DNA of 64,000 bases, from the NCBI RefSeq assembly GCF_018614575.1, contig NZ_JAGGOJ010000011.1, positions 62,001-126,000 on the forward strand, read 5' to 3'. A model generated the notes under the pieces. The model made no database searches, was not told the origin of the DNA, and saw only the letters and a list, made by a program, of their open reading frames with translations. Origin of the DNA: Streptomyces sp. ISL-10. GTDB lineage: Bacteria; Actinomycetota; Actinomycetes; Streptomycetales; Streptomycetaceae. Of the stretch, positions 1 to 7,801 are shown piece by piece. Position numbers and translations under genes: made by a program. Each line of letters starts with the position of its first letter. Position 1 is the stretch's first letter.

Positions 1-1
1 G

Positions 2-244
2 CTGCGCATGCGCCTGGGCGAGCGCAGCTCCAAGCCCACCGTGGTTGACGACGACGGCACCACCACGCGCCGAGCCACTGTCGTGCTTGCCGACACCCTC
101 GCCGTGCCGCCCGCTTACCGCGGTACGCGGCAGCACCTGGCGGTGCAGATCAACCAGATCGACAAGTATGGCGACGGCGATCTGTCCGTGGCCAAGGGCA
201 CCACGGTGACCGCCGACATCGAGTTCACGGAAAGCCCGGTGTGA
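2..244 (+). CDS. Phage tail protein, C-terminal part (cut by window start)
   Basis: The reading frame is open from the first bases of the window, so the gene starts upstream and only about 80 C-terminal residues are visible. The internal ATG at 8 has no ribosome binding site. No catalytic motif is visible. The assignment rests on context: it overlaps the next minor tail gene by TGATG and lies upstream of the endolysin, where siphoviruses keep minor tail or baseplate genes. It would act as a virion component. The family is not recognised from this fragment alone. Confidence 0.6.
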   Translation: MRMRLGERSSKPTVVDDDGTTTRRATVVLADTLAVPPAYRGTRQHLAVQINQIDKYGDGDLSVAKGTTVTADIEFTESPV

Positions 245-1347
245 TGCCCGACTACCGCTACATCGTCGCCCGCGCCGCGACCGGCGAGGTCCTGCACTGG
301 AACCTGCCGCTGACCGAGGTCGAGTTCGGACCGGAGATATCCGGGCCCGGCTCGCTCAGCGCCACCTTGGCCCCCACGTTCGCCCGCTCACTGGGCGACA
401 TGCTCGACGCCGGGAACGCCGTGATCTACGCCGAGCGGAACTCCAAGCTCCTGTGGGGTGGGCTCATCTGGCGAGCCGAACCGCAGGGGCCCAAGCTCCC
501 CGTCGAAGCCTCCGGGTTCACCAGCTATCTGCACCGCCGCTTCGACCTGCACGGCAACCTCGGCGGGCGCGGCCCGTACGTGGAGGCGGACCCATGCCAG
601 GTGATCCGCGATGTGTGGGCGTACGCGCAGGAGCAGCCGGACGGCGACCTCGAGGTCGTGGTGGACGACACGAAGTCGAAGGCCACAGCCGGCACCGCGA
701 AGGACCCTTACACCACCCACAAGTGGGACGCCCGCAACCTGGGCGAGATCGTGGACGAGATGGCCGAGATCGATGACGGCCTGGAGTGGTCCGAGACCGT
801 CACCTGGCGCGGGCGCCGCTTCGAGCGGCGCATCATCCTCGGCGCCCCCAAGCTCGGCCGGCGGCGCGAGGACCTGACGTTCACCACCGGCGCCAACGTC
901 GTCGGCGAACCACACGTGATCGAGGACGCCGACGAGTATGCCCAGTGGGTCATCGGGCTGGGCGCGGGCGAGGGCAAGAGGCGCAAGGTCGTCATCGATG
1001 GGGCCCGCAACGGGCGGCTGCGCCTGGAGCACAAGTTGGAGACCAGCGAGAAGGACGAGACCAAGGTCAAGCAGCGCACCCGGCGTGAACGCATGGCCCG
1101 GCAGATCCTGCCGACGCTCACCGAGCTGGAGATCACCAACCACCCGGCCGCGCCGATCGAGTCGCTGCGCATCGGAGACGACGTCCGTATCCGGCTACAC
1201 GAACCCCACACCACCTACGACGGCTGGAACCGCATTGTCGGTTGGACCGTACGGCCCGGCGACGGCGAGACGCCCGAGCGCGTGACACTGAAGCTGGAGC
1301 GCACGGTCAAGCCCGAGGAGAGCGGCGATCAGGCGGAGGAGAAGTAA
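244..1347 (+). CDS. Phage minor tail protein (Gp37-like)
   Basis: A 367-residue protein. ATG 244 overlaps the previous stop (TGATG), which argues for translational coupling; an in-frame GTG lies one codon earlier at 241. The protein is acidic and beta-rich, with no signal peptide or membrane segment. The C-terminal part (GDDVRIRLHEPHT, then WTVRPGDGE) resembles the tail-tip or minor tail proteins called Gp37-like in actinobacterial siphoviruses. It is expected to be a structural protein at the tail tip. Its stop overlaps the next start (TAATG), so three tail genes run as one transcript. The family call comes from resemblance and position; the function is inferred. Confidence 0.65.
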   Translation: MPDYRYIVARAATGEVLHWNLPLTEVEFGPEISGPGSLSATLAPTFARSLGDMLDAGNAVIYAERNSKLLWGGLIWRAEPQGPKLPVEASGFTSYLHRRFDLHGNLGGRGPYVEADPCQVIRDVWAYAQEQPDGDLEVVVDDTKSKATAGTAKDPYTTHKWDARNLGEIVDEMAEIDDGLEWSETVTWRGRRFERRIILGAPKLGRRREDLTFTTGANVVGEPHVIEDADEYAQWVIGLGAGEGKRRKVVIDGARNGRLRLEHKLETSEKDETKVKQRTRRERMARQILPTLTELEITNHPAAPIESLRIGDDVRIRLHEPHTTYDGWNRIVGWTVRPGDGETPERVTLKLERTVKPEESGDQAEEK

Positions 1348-1787
1348 TGCCCGACACGATCGCCGCGCTCGCGCGACGCCTGGCTCGTCTGGAGCGGCGG
1401 GTGACCGCCCTGGAGCGGGCCCGGCGCGCGCCGTACCCGCCGTGGCGCGACCTCCCGCTGACCGGCGACACCGCCGTGCCCGATCCTGCACAGCCACCCC
1501 AGATGCGCGCCAACCTGTGGGACACGCTGGAGTTCAGCGGCCGTATCGGACTGACGGGCGGCCGGGCGGCGGACGGGGCGGCCATCGCCCTGTTGCCGGA
1601 GGGCTACTGGCCCTCCGTGCCCCGCACGATTCCGGTGGCCTCCGACGCGAACCGCCGTGAGCTCCATCTCGACCTCGACCCCAAGGGCGGAGTGACGCTG
1701 CGGGTGCAGGACGGCGGCAGCGTGAAAGCCACCTGGCTCAGCCTCGACAGCGCCTCATGCCGCATCGATGGCGACGCCGAGGAGTAG
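1347..1787 (+). CDS. Phage minor tail protein with N-terminal coiled coil
   Basis: A 146-residue protein starting at ATG 1347, which overlaps the previous stop as TAATG. Residues 5-28 (IAALARRLARLERRVTALER) form a short heptad coiled coil typical of trimeric tail or fibre proteins. The remainder is beta-rich with alternating polar and hydrophobic residues (ELHLDLDPKGGVTLRVQDG). No enzymatic motif is seen. Its position between a Gp37-like tail protein and the lysis genes supports a tail-tip or fibre role. Exact homology cannot be named. Confidence 0.55.
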   Translation: MPDTIAALARRLARLERRVTALERARRAPYPPWRDLPLTGDTAVPDPAQPPQMRANLWDTLEFSGRIGLTGGRAADGAAIALLPEGYWPSVPRTIPVASDANRRELHLDLDPKGGVTLRVQDGGSVKATWLSLDSASCRIDGDAEE

Positions 1788-1932
1788 GCCCCGCCCGAGT
1801 ACGCACCGCTGGGTACCATGACGGCTGGGTGACCCTCCACCCGACGCTTCGCAGCCAACTCCCGAGGGACCGGCCCGCACCGACGGGCCTGGTCGAATGC
1901 CAGACGGCGCAGGGGAGAAATGCGAAGCGAGC

Positions 1933-3144
1933 GTGGCAACTCCGTTGAGCGCGGACAAGCTCTTGTCCGTGCTGAAGCACGCGGGCCTTGGCGTCGTTGA
2001 GCACGGCAAGTGGCGTGCCCACAACCGCAATACCCATGGCAACTGGGGCCCCGTGAACGGGGTCATGATCCATCACACCGGGCCCTATTCGTCCGAATCG
2101 GACATGGTGGAGCTGTGCCGTGTCGGCTACCAGGACCTACCCGGGCCGCTGTGCCATGGCGTGATCGACCGCTCCGGCGCGGTGCACCTGGTCGGCTACG
2201 GCCGAGCGAACCATGCGGGCATGGGCGATACGGACGTGCTGCTCGCCGTCATCGCGGAGAAGAACAAGCTCCCGCGCGACAACGAGGAGGACACGGACGG
2301 CAACCGGCACTTCTACGGCTTCGAGTGCATCAACACCGGCAGCCAGCCGTGGCCCTCCGCGCAGCTCGACGCCATGGCTCGCGCCGCCGCTGCGATCTGC
2401 CGTGCCCACGGATGGAACGAGCACAGCGTCATCGGCCACAAGGAGTGGAAGCCCTCCAAGCCCGACCCCGCTGGCATCGACATGGACGACTTCCGCGCCC
2501 GTGTCGCCCGGCACATCAAGAACGACGGCAAAGCTCCCGACAAGCCGAAGCCCGATCCCAAGCCGGAGCCGGGCCCGAAGCCGGGTCCGAAGCCCGTGCC
2601 GAAGTACGCCGCCTATCCCGGCAAGGACTTCTTCCGCGCTGGGCGCTCCTCACCGGTGATCACGGCGATGGCGAAGCGGCTGATCGCAGAGGGCTGCGAC
2701 AGCTACGACGCCCCGCCCAGCCCGGTGTGGAACGACGCGCACCGCCGCTCCTACGCCGCCTACCAGATCAAGGCAGGCCACCACGGCGCCGCCGCCGACG
2801 GCATCCCGGGCCAAGAGACCTGGGCCAAGCTGCGTGTCCTCCACCAGGCCAGCGCAGCCGAACCGACCCCGAACAAGCCCGACCAGGAGAACGACCCCAT
2901 GCCCCAGGCTCTCGCCGATGTCGCCGAACGGACCATCGCCACCTACTTCCAGTCGGTGCTGGGGCTGATGGCAGCCTCCAGCACGACCGACATGGTGTCG
3001 CTGTCCGCGTGGCAGGCCGCGGCCGTCTCGGCGATACCCGCGGCGCTGTCGGCGCTGAAGTCCACCCTCGGCACCGTACTCGGGCGGCCCGGCACCGCTT
3101 CCTGGCTTCCGCTCAAGCGCGACCCGGCCACGCCCAAGCACTGA
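1933..3144 (+). CDS. Endolysin: N-acetylmuramoyl-L-alanine amidase with peptidoglycan-binding domain, in frame with a holin-like tail
   Basis: This enzyme cuts the amide bond between N-acetylmuramic acid and the stem peptide at lysis. Residues ~20-190 form an Amidase_2/PGRP-type domain: VMIHHT gives the first zinc His, HAG and IGHKEWKPSKPDP supply later ligands. Residues ~201-230 are a Pro-Lys linker and ~235-300 a peptidoglycan-binding domain. GTG 1933 is preferred because ATPLSADKLL.. is how such streptomycete phage lysins usually begin; ATG 1897 is an in-frame alternative adding 12 residues. The last ~80 residues are not endolysin-like. They resemble r1t-type holins, and an internal ATG at 2899 has its own Shine-Dalgarno. 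The protein is either a lysin-holin fusion or two products from one frame. Confidence 0.85.
   Translation: MATPLSADKLLSVLKHAGLGVVEHGKWRAHNRNTHGNWGPVNGVMIHHTGPYSSESDMVELCRVGYQDLPGPLCHGVIDRSGAVHLVGYGRANHAGMGDTDVLLAVIAEKNKLPRDNEEDTDGNRHFYGFECINTGSQPWPSAQLDAMARAAAAICRAHGWNEHSVIGHKEWKPSKPDPAGIDMDDFRARVARHIKNDGKAPDKPKPDPKPEPGPKPGPKPVPKYAAYPGKDFFRAGRSSPVITAMAKRLIAEGCDSYDAPPSPVWNDAHRRSYAAYQIKAGHHGAAADGIPGQETWAKLRVLHQASAAEPTPNKPDQENDPMPQALADVAERTIATYFQSVLGLMAASSTTDMVSLSAWQAAAVSAIPAALSALKSTLGTVLGRPGTASWLPLKRDPATPKH
2899..3144 (+). other. Possible nested holin start inside the endolysin gene
   Basis: An in-frame ATG at 2899 is preceded by AGGAGA (2885-2890) with an 8-base spacer, a better ribosome binding site than that of the full-length gene. 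The 81-residue product would have two hydrophobic stretches (ATYFQSVLGLMAAS and AAAVSAIPAALSALKSTLG), the layout of small r1t-like phage holins, which open the membrane to let the amidase out. Whether it is made separately is an inference from the start signal. Confidence 0.4.
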
Positions 3145-3170
3145 CCTCAACCGGAGGGAAGGAGAGTCCC

Positions 3171-3416
3171 GTGCCGGAGGGAGAGGTCGCACTGGCCCTG
3201 GCCGAGCTGCGCAGCGCCCTGGAAGTGGGGCTCGCCCGCATCGACGGGCAGCTCGCGCTACTGGTGCAGCGCAGCGACCAGACCGACAAGGCGGTAGACG
3301 ACCTGGAGGAGCGGGTCGCCTCGCTGGAGAGGTCGCGGTGGCCGCTGCCGACCATCGCTGTACTCGCGAGCATCACCGCGGTGGCGCTGACCGTGTTCGG
3401 TGTGATGCGCGGCTGA
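3171..3416 (+). CDS. Small membrane protein, probable holin or lysis accessory protein
   Basis: An 81-residue protein starting at GTG 3171 behind a strong GGAGGGAAGGAGAG leader. Residues 5-54 are an amphipathic coiled coil (ALAELRSALEVGLARIDGQL.., then DDLEERVASLERS). One transmembrane helix closes the protein (PLPTIAVLASITAVALTVFG) with a short basic tail (VMRG). This one-helix plus coiled-coil layout is common for the second small membrane protein of actinophage lysis cassettes. It lies 26 bases after the endolysin/holin gene. It is probably a holin partner or antiholin; the exact role cannot be read from the sequence. Confidence 0.6.
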   Translation: MPEGEVALALAELRSALEVGLARIDGQLALLVQRSDQTDKAVDDLEERVASLERSRWPLPTIAVLASITAVALTVFGVMRG

Positions 3417-3506
3417 GACGAAGTACCCCTGGCCGATCCGGTGTTGTCCGACTCTGCGGATAGCGTGAGGGCACCATTTGTGTCTTCCTGCGGCCTGGGG
3501 GTCTTC

Positions 3507-3965
3507 GTGAACACAGAGCATCTGATCGTGACCGACTTGGAGGTGGACACCGCGCTCGCGGACCTGTCGGTCCCGCTCGCCGTCCGCGCCGTCTGGCAGC
3601 TCCTGTCGGAGTCCGACGTACGACTGGACGAAGCGATCGCCCTGGACGTGCCGGATGTGGAACTCGCTGATCGCCTCATCGTCTTCCACGACACCAAGGA
3701 GGGCGGCACCTACGAGGCGGGGATCACCTCCGCTACCGCCCATCAGCTGGCCGAGCTGATCGGCTCGCGGCCGAGCGGACCGGTGTTCACCATGGGGACG
3801 CGACGGCTACGGAAAGAAGAGGCCGCGGCGCGCTTTAGGGAAATCACCGGCAAGAGCGTGCACGCGCTGCGCTTCACCAGGCAGGCCCGGCGCCACCGGG
3901 GCAACGCCCGCCCCCAGCTCGTCGAACGTGCCGCGCCCGTTAAGGAGGCAGCGGAGCCCGCGTAG
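3507..3965 (+). CDS. Small tyrosine-recombinase-like protein lacking the catalytic tyrosine
   Basis: A 152-residue protein. GTG 3507 is preferred because CTGGGGG lies just upstream; the frame is open from 3441. The middle aligns by eye with the catalytic half of tyrosine recombinases: SDVRLDEAIALDVPDVEL matches the arm-I Arg region, DTKEGG sits where the beta-hairpin Lys is expected, and SVHALRF matches the box II HxxR. After that the chain turns basic (RQARRHRGNAR) and ends without the second His and the nucleophilic Tyr region. It may be a decayed integrase or a DNA-binding derivative. It lies alone between the lysis genes and a hairpin at 3992. Confidence 0.5.
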   Translation: MNTEHLIVTDLEVDTALADLSVPLAVRAVWQLLSESDVRLDEAIALDVPDVELADRLIVFHDTKEGGTYEAGITSATAHQLAELIGSRPSGPVFTMGTRRLRKEEAAARFREITGKSVHALRFTRQARRHRGNARPQLVERAAPVKEAAEPA

Positions 3966-3991
3966 CCGGGCAGTACCGCGAGAAAGTAGAC

Positions 3992-4013
3992 GGCCCCCGC
4001 CGGAGCGGGGGCC
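3992..4013 (+). terminator. GC hairpin after lysis module
   Basis: Perfect 9-bp stem GGCCCCCGC / GCGGGGGCC with a 4-base loop, no T-run. A TCTTGGAGAAAG leader follows at 4023, but no gene starts directly behind it. It separates the late lysis genes from the early genes. Confidence 0.6.
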
Positions 4014-4133
4014 ATCGGGGCCTCTTGGAGAAAGACCGTCGCCCACAATAGCAGCGTCCGCCCGAAGGCCGGCGGCACGGTGCGGTTACTCTTCCGTCGG
4101 CACGCGCGAGGCGAGAGAGCGAAGGACGGGGCG

Positions 4134-4703
4134 ATGGATCGGCTCAAGCCGTATCTGGTGGGGCATCAGGAGTTTGCTGCCCTGTACGGGGTGGAGCCGC
4201 AGATGGTCGGGCAGTGGCTGAGCCCGAGCAGGCGCACCCTGGACCCGGCCACGGCCATGGTCGTCTCGGGTGTCCGCTACTGGCCGTTGGGCTTCGCGGT
4301 CCGCTACGGCACGACCACCACGCGGTTCAAGCAGGTCGACATACGCGTGAAAGAACGGCTCATCGCCGAGCAGGGCGAGGGCTGGGAAGCGGACCTCGGC
4401 GAGGAACTGCCCGCGATCGTCGGGCAGCAGGAGATCATCCAGATCTTCCACCTGCCCTCGCAGGGCAATCTCGCCACGGCGATCACCACCGGCCGGTTCC
4501 CTCCCCATGACTGGCTGCTGTCGGGATCGCCGCTGTGGCTGCTGGACACGGTGCTCGACGCGGTGCCCGAGCTCCGCGCCAGCGCCCGCAGCCTGCCGTG
4601 GGAGGTGGACGAGGCCGTCGTCGCCGCGCTGCGCGACGGCACCTACGACGGTCCCGGATCGAAAGTCCTCACGCGGGGACGACATGCGCGAAAGGGCCTC
4701 TGA
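4134..4703 (+). CDS. Phage helix-turn-helix protein with two related HTH segments
   Basis: A 189-residue protein; ATG 4134 is chosen with a GAAGGACGGGGCG leader. Two segments look alike: residues ~7-30 (LVGHQEFAALYGVEPQMVGQW) and ~100-130 (IVGQQEIIQIFHLPSQGNL). Each reads as 'VG-x-QE-hydrophobic-x4-h-x-V/L', the pattern of AlpA/MerR-like helix-turn-helix units. The protein therefore probably binds DNA as a two-headed regulator. It sits at the junction of the late and early regions, where immunity or switch regulators are often found. There is no signal peptide or membrane helix. The function as regulator is inferred. Confidence 0.5.
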   Translation: MDRLKPYLVGHQEFAALYGVEPQMVGQWLSPSRRTLDPATAMVVSGVRYWPLGFAVRYGTTTTRFKQVDIRVKERLIAEQGEGWEADLGEELPAIVGQQEIIQIFHLPSQGNLATAITTGRFPPHDWLLSGSPLWLLDTVLDAVPELRASARSLPWEVDEAVVAALRDGTYDGPGSKVLTRGRHARKGL

Positions 4704-4716
4704 CCTGCGTAAACAC

Positions 4717-4745
4717 TGTACGTAGAGCCGAAATGCGAATAAGAT
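4717..4745 (+). promoter_or_regulatory. Putative promoter for the 4791 gene
   Basis: TAAGAT at 4740-4745 inside GCGAATAAGAT closely matches the -10 blocks at 9078 and 15835. The -35 region is poor (TGTACG, 4717-4722, 17-base spacer). The expected transcript start is near 4752. Confidence 0.45.
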
Positions 4746-4790
4746 AAACGTATGCCCATTCGGGTTGGTCAATTCGCAAAGGAGGCAATC

Positions 4791-4997
4791 GTGCAGATCC
4801 TGCACACGTCTGCCGGTGATGGCGTCGCCGTCATGGGGGCGAAAGAAGTCCTGGTGATCGAGTCCGCTTTGTCGCTCTACGTGCTGGAGCACCCGGACTC
4901 CAATCTCGCCGTCCGCATGCTCGCCGATGTCTCACGGGTCAACGAGGAGCGGGAAGCGGCCATGGAGGAGGCGGCCGAGAGCGTGACCTCGGCCTGA
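4791..4997 (+). CDS. Small phage protein of unknown function
   Basis: A 68-residue protein. GTG 4791 is preferred over ATG 4752 because AAAGGAGG lies 5 bases upstream, while ATG 4752 has no binding site and falls at the predicted transcript start. The protein is acidic and helical (ADVSRVNEEREAAMEEAAES) with no recognisable domain. It is preceded by a promoter-like site whose -10 matches two other prophage promoters, so it is probably expressed early or in the lysogen. No function is proposed. Confidence 0.5.
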   Translation: MQILHTSAGDGVAVMGAKEVLVIESALSLYVLEHPDSNLAVRMLADVSRVNEEREAAMEEAAESVTSA

Positions 4998-5058
4998 CCT
5001 TGGCGGGGCGAAGTCGCGCTCACCGCCGGTGGGGTTGATCATCCGGCCCCCATCCCTC

Positions 5059-5084
5059 AAGATGGGTGACATTCTTGAAATTGG
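5059..5084 (+). repeat. Asymmetric intergenic element, copy 1
   Basis: AGATGGGTGACATTCTTG followed by AAATTGG. Copies with the same core TGACATTYTT occur at 9423 and 13834, always between genes and in the same orientation. See findings. Confidence 0.5.
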
Positions 5085-5101
5085 TCATCAGGGGGTGGGG
5101 T

Positions 5102-5446
5102 ATGGCAGCCGTCCAGGACGAGATTCCTGGTCTGGTGATCCACGCCGTGCGGCAGCCGGACGGTCAGGCGGCCACGATCCAGGCGCAGTTCGAGGCATTC
5201 CATCAGCTCAATCCATGGGTCCTGCGAGCCCTGGAGAGCCTGACCGCCGACTACCTCAAGCGCAGCGGCGGACGCGTCGGCATCGGGATGCTCTTCGAGG
5301 TCCTGCGCTGGCGCTACGCCACCGCCACCGAAGGCGACGAGTTCCGCCTCAACAACAACTTCCGCTCCCGGTACGTCCGGCTGCTCATCGAGCGCCACCC
5401 GGAGTGGGCCCCCGCATTCGAGGTCCGCGCCTTGCGGACCGACTGA
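5102..5446 (+). CDS. Conserved actinophage protein next to recT
   Basis: A 114-residue protein from ATG 5102 behind a GGGGGTGGGGT leader. The block ESLTADYLKRSGGRVGIGML through EVLRWRYATATEGDEFRLNN is a recurring signature in small phage proteins encoded beside recombination and replication genes. The Arg/Asn-rich C-terminal half (NNFRSRYVRLLIERHP) suggests nucleic-acid or partner binding. No catalytic motif is present. It ends 20 bases before the recT start and probably belongs to the same transcript. Function unknown. Confidence 0.6.
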   Translation: MAAVQDEIPGLVIHAVRQPDGQAATIQAQFEAFHQLNPWVLRALESLTADYLKRSGGRVGIGMLFEVLRWRYATATEGDEFRLNNNFRSRYVRLLIERHPEWAPAFEVRALRTD

Positions 5447-5466
5447 CCGAAGCTCTTGGAGAAACG

Positions 5467-6441
5467 TTGAACGACGAGCAACCCAGCGAGAACCAGGCCG
5501 TTGAAGGCACCGTCATGGAGGCACCCGCCAAGTCGACCTCCAGCGGAACCAGCGCCATCGTCCTGCGTGGCGACCAGCAAGAGTTCGACCACAAGCAGTT
5601 GAGCACCCTCGCCCTGATCAGCCCCGGGCTGGCCCATGCTCCCCGCGGGCACCTGGCGATGTTCTTCCACTACTGCGTCAGGACCGGTCTGGATCCTTTC
5701 GCCCGGCAGATCTACATGATCGGGCGCACGAACTGGAAGGCCGCCGACAACCCCGACGAGCCCGACAAGACGTGGACCATCCAGACCGGCATCGACGGCT
5801 TCCGGACGGTCGCCCACAGGGCCGCAGCCAGGGTCGGGGAGACGATCTCCTACGAGGACACCGTCTACTACGACTCCGAAGGCAAGGCCCACGACGTGTG
5901 GCTCTCGAAGGCGTACCCGGCCGCCGTCAAAGTCACCGTCCTGCGCGGGAGTGCCCGGTTCCCCTTCATCGCCAAGTGGGACGAGTTCGCCCCCACGTAC
6001 TACGACCGCAAGAACAGCATGTACGTGGTGGCGAAGATGTGGCAGCAGATGCCCGCCCACATGCTGCGCAAGTGCTCCGAGGCCGGGTCCTTGAGGATGG
6101 CCGCTCCGCAGGACCTCTCCGGTGTGTACGTGGACGAGGAGATGGAGCAGGCCGACGCCGAGGCCGTCGTCGGGATCGCCGAAGACGCCGCCCAGCGCCT
6201 GCGGGCCGCCGCGGGCCTGGAAAACGGCGAACAGCACAGCGACGAGAGCGCCAGCAGTGCCGACGAGCCTGCCGCCGCTCCTGCCAGCAGGAAGGCGCCG
6301 GCGAAGCAGAAGCCCGCGCCGAAGAAGCGGACCACGCCGCAACCGGAGCAGCCCGAGGGCGCCGATGAGGCCCCGTCCGCGCGTCGGCGGGCCGCTCCCA
6401 AGAAGCGGACCACACCGGCCAAGGACGCCGCCGCCTCCTGA
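5467..6441 (+). CDS. recT: RecT-family single-strand annealing protein
   Basis: A 324-residue RecT/Bet-type recombinase that coats single strands and anneals complementary DNA during phage recombination. The core spans residues ~35-240: LSTLALISPGLAHAPRGHLA, then CVRTGLDPFARQIYMIGRT, IQTGIDGFRTVAHR, and MPAHMLRKCSEAGSLRMAAP are characteristic RecT blocks. The last ~85 residues are a low-complexity Ala/Pro/Lys tail (KAPAKQKPAPKKRTTPQ), probably for DNA or partner contacts. The TTG start at 5467 follows CTCTTGGAGAAACG, a leader repeated before other genes here. It pairs functionally with the nuclease encoded at 6511. Confidence 0.88.
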   Translation: MNDEQPSENQAVEGTVMEAPAKSTSSGTSAIVLRGDQQEFDHKQLSTLALISPGLAHAPRGHLAMFFHYCVRTGLDPFARQIYMIGRTNWKAADNPDEPDKTWTIQTGIDGFRTVAHRAAARVGETISYEDTVYYDSEGKAHDVWLSKAYPAAVKVTVLRGSARFPFIAKWDEFAPTYYDRKNSMYVVAKMWQQMPAHMLRKCSEAGSLRMAAPQDLSGVYVDEEMEQADAEAVVGIAEDAAQRLRAAAGLENGEQHSDESASSADEPAAAPASRKAPAKQKPAPKKRTTPQPEQPEGADEAPSARRRAAPKKRTTPAKDAAAS

Positions 6442-6459
6442 CCTTCCCCCCATCCGCAC

Positions 6460-6491
6460 GGGTGCCGCCCGCATCGCGGCGGGCGGCACCC
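6460..6491 (+). terminator. Strong GC hairpin between recT and the nuclease gene
   Basis: 13-bp perfect stem GGGTGCCGCCCGC / GCGGGCGGCACCC with a 6-base loop, 20 bases before the next TTG start. There is no U-tract, so it could attenuate, terminate or protect the mRNA. Confidence 0.6.
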
Positions 6492-6510
6492 CCTGTTCCT
6501 GGAGACCGAA

Positions 6511-7644
6511 TTGACCATCACGGCCGAGCGGCCCGTCAGCCTGTGGCCCGCAGCCCACGCCGCTGACGCACGCCGCCCCCGCTCCCAGCAAACCAAGATC
6601 GGCGCCAGCGACACCGTGTGCGCGCGCCGCGCCGGATACCTCCTGCACGGCCGCACACCCACCGACGGCGGCGAGAAGCGCAAGGCGATCCTCGGGACCT
6701 GGCTGCACGCCGGAATCCTGGCCGCCGCCCGCGAAGAGCACGGGTGGATCATCGAGCGCCGCGTCGAGGACGACACGATCCGGGGCCACATCGACGCCGT
6801 CCAGCTCGACGGCGACACCGCCGCCCGCCTGCCGAGGCGGCTGCGCCCGAACCTCCCGGCCGAGGAGACGACCGTCGAGGACGTGAAGACCAAGAGCACC
6901 TACCAGTGGGACAACGTCCTGCGCTACGGGGCCAGCGACGCGGAGATCCGCCAAGTGCTGCTGTACGCGGACCTGCTGCGCAGCGAGGGCTTCGCGAATG
7001 TCGAGGGACAGCGGCAGCTCGCCCGCCTCGGTCCGGTGAACGTCGGCCGTATCCGCTTCCGGTTCATCAACCGCGACAACGGCGACGACCACATTCAGGA
7101 GATGGCGTTCAACGCCGAGCGTGCCACCGGCGCACGCTGGTGGGTACAGCAGGTCAGGGCCGCCAGCACGCCGGAGGAGCTGCCCCGCACATTCGAGGGG
7201 CCGGGCCTGTCGGCGATCTGCGACCACTGCCCCTTCAAGACCGCCTGCTGGGGGTCTGTCGCAGCCGGCCGCCGTCCGCAGAGCATCCTCATCCAGGACG
7301 ATGCCGACCGGGAAGCGGCGCTGACGGAGTACGTCGAGGTCACCGCGGACATGAAGCCGCTCAAGGACCGCCTGAAGTTCCTGCGGCACAAGCTGGACGG
7401 CTCCGATGCGGGTGTCTACGGCGAGAACGTCCTGACGTGGAGCGGCGGCAATCCGACCAAGGTCGATGACGTGGACGCCATGGTCGCGCTGTACCGGCGT
7501 GCCGGCCTTGAGGTGCCGATGGCACCGGACGCATCGGCGATGAGGGCGCAGCTCAAGGCCGCGAACATACCCGTGCCCGTCCGGCTCGACCTCGACCGGC
7601 GCACGTCGGTGAGCATCAACGTCGCCCTGCGCAAGAAGCCCTGA
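6511..7644 (+). CDS. Cas4/RecB-like PD-(D/E)XK nuclease with iron-sulfur cysteines
   Basis: A 377-residue nuclease expected to resect DNA ends for RecT. Cys37 (TVCARR) and a C-terminal CDHCPFKTACWG group give the four cysteines that hold the Fe-S cluster in Cas4 and AddB-type enzymes. Between them lie the catalytic elements: GHIDAV (acidic residue of motif II) and VEDVKTK (D/E-x-K of motif III), followed by a helix ending QVLLYADLL as in RecB-family proteins. The TTG start at 6511 follows CCTGGAGACCGAA. The ~100 residues after the Fe-S group (KPLKDRLKFLRHKLD) look like an added helical domain. The gene order recT-nuclease parallels RecE/RecT pairs. Confidence 0.8.
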   Translation: MTITAERPVSLWPAAHAADARRPRSQQTKIGASDTVCARRAGYLLHGRTPTDGGEKRKAILGTWLHAGILAAAREEHGWIIERRVEDDTIRGHIDAVQLDGDTAARLPRRLRPNLPAEETTVEDVKTKSTYQWDNVLRYGASDAEIRQVLLYADLLRSEGFANVEGQRQLARLGPVNVGRIRFRFINRDNGDDHIQEMAFNAERATGARWWVQQVRAASTPEELPRTFEGPGLSAICDHCPFKTACWGSVAAGRRPQSILIQDDADREAALTEYVEVTADMKPLKDRLKFLRHKLDGSDAGVYGENVLTWSGGNPTKVDDVDAMVALYRRAGLEVPMAPDASAMRAQLKAANIPVPVRLDLDRRTSVSINVALRKKP

Positions 7645-7659
7645 CCCCGCACCCCGAGA

Positions 7660-7687
7660 GGGGCAGGACCGCTGCTGGTCCTGCCCC
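7660..7687 (+). terminator. GC hairpin after nuclease gene
   Basis: Perfect 11-bp stem GGGGCAGGACC / GGTCCTGCCCC, 6-base loop. Probable terminator or attenuator ahead of the winged-helix pair. Confidence 0.6.
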
Positions 7688-7801
7688 TACCTCAGTGCGG
7701 CCTGAACCGGACGTGACCCAGAACAGACCCCGGTGTGGAGCACGGCAACCGCCGTCCTCCGCACCATCACCGAAATGCCCACACAACCCGAAGAGGTTTC
7801 G

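Noticed and set aside
5314..7389. 691-residue open frame on the minus strand
   Set aside because: It lies antisense to recT and the nuclease gene, has no start signal, and its Ala/Gly/Val/Leu-rich composition is the usual mirror of GC-rich codon bias.
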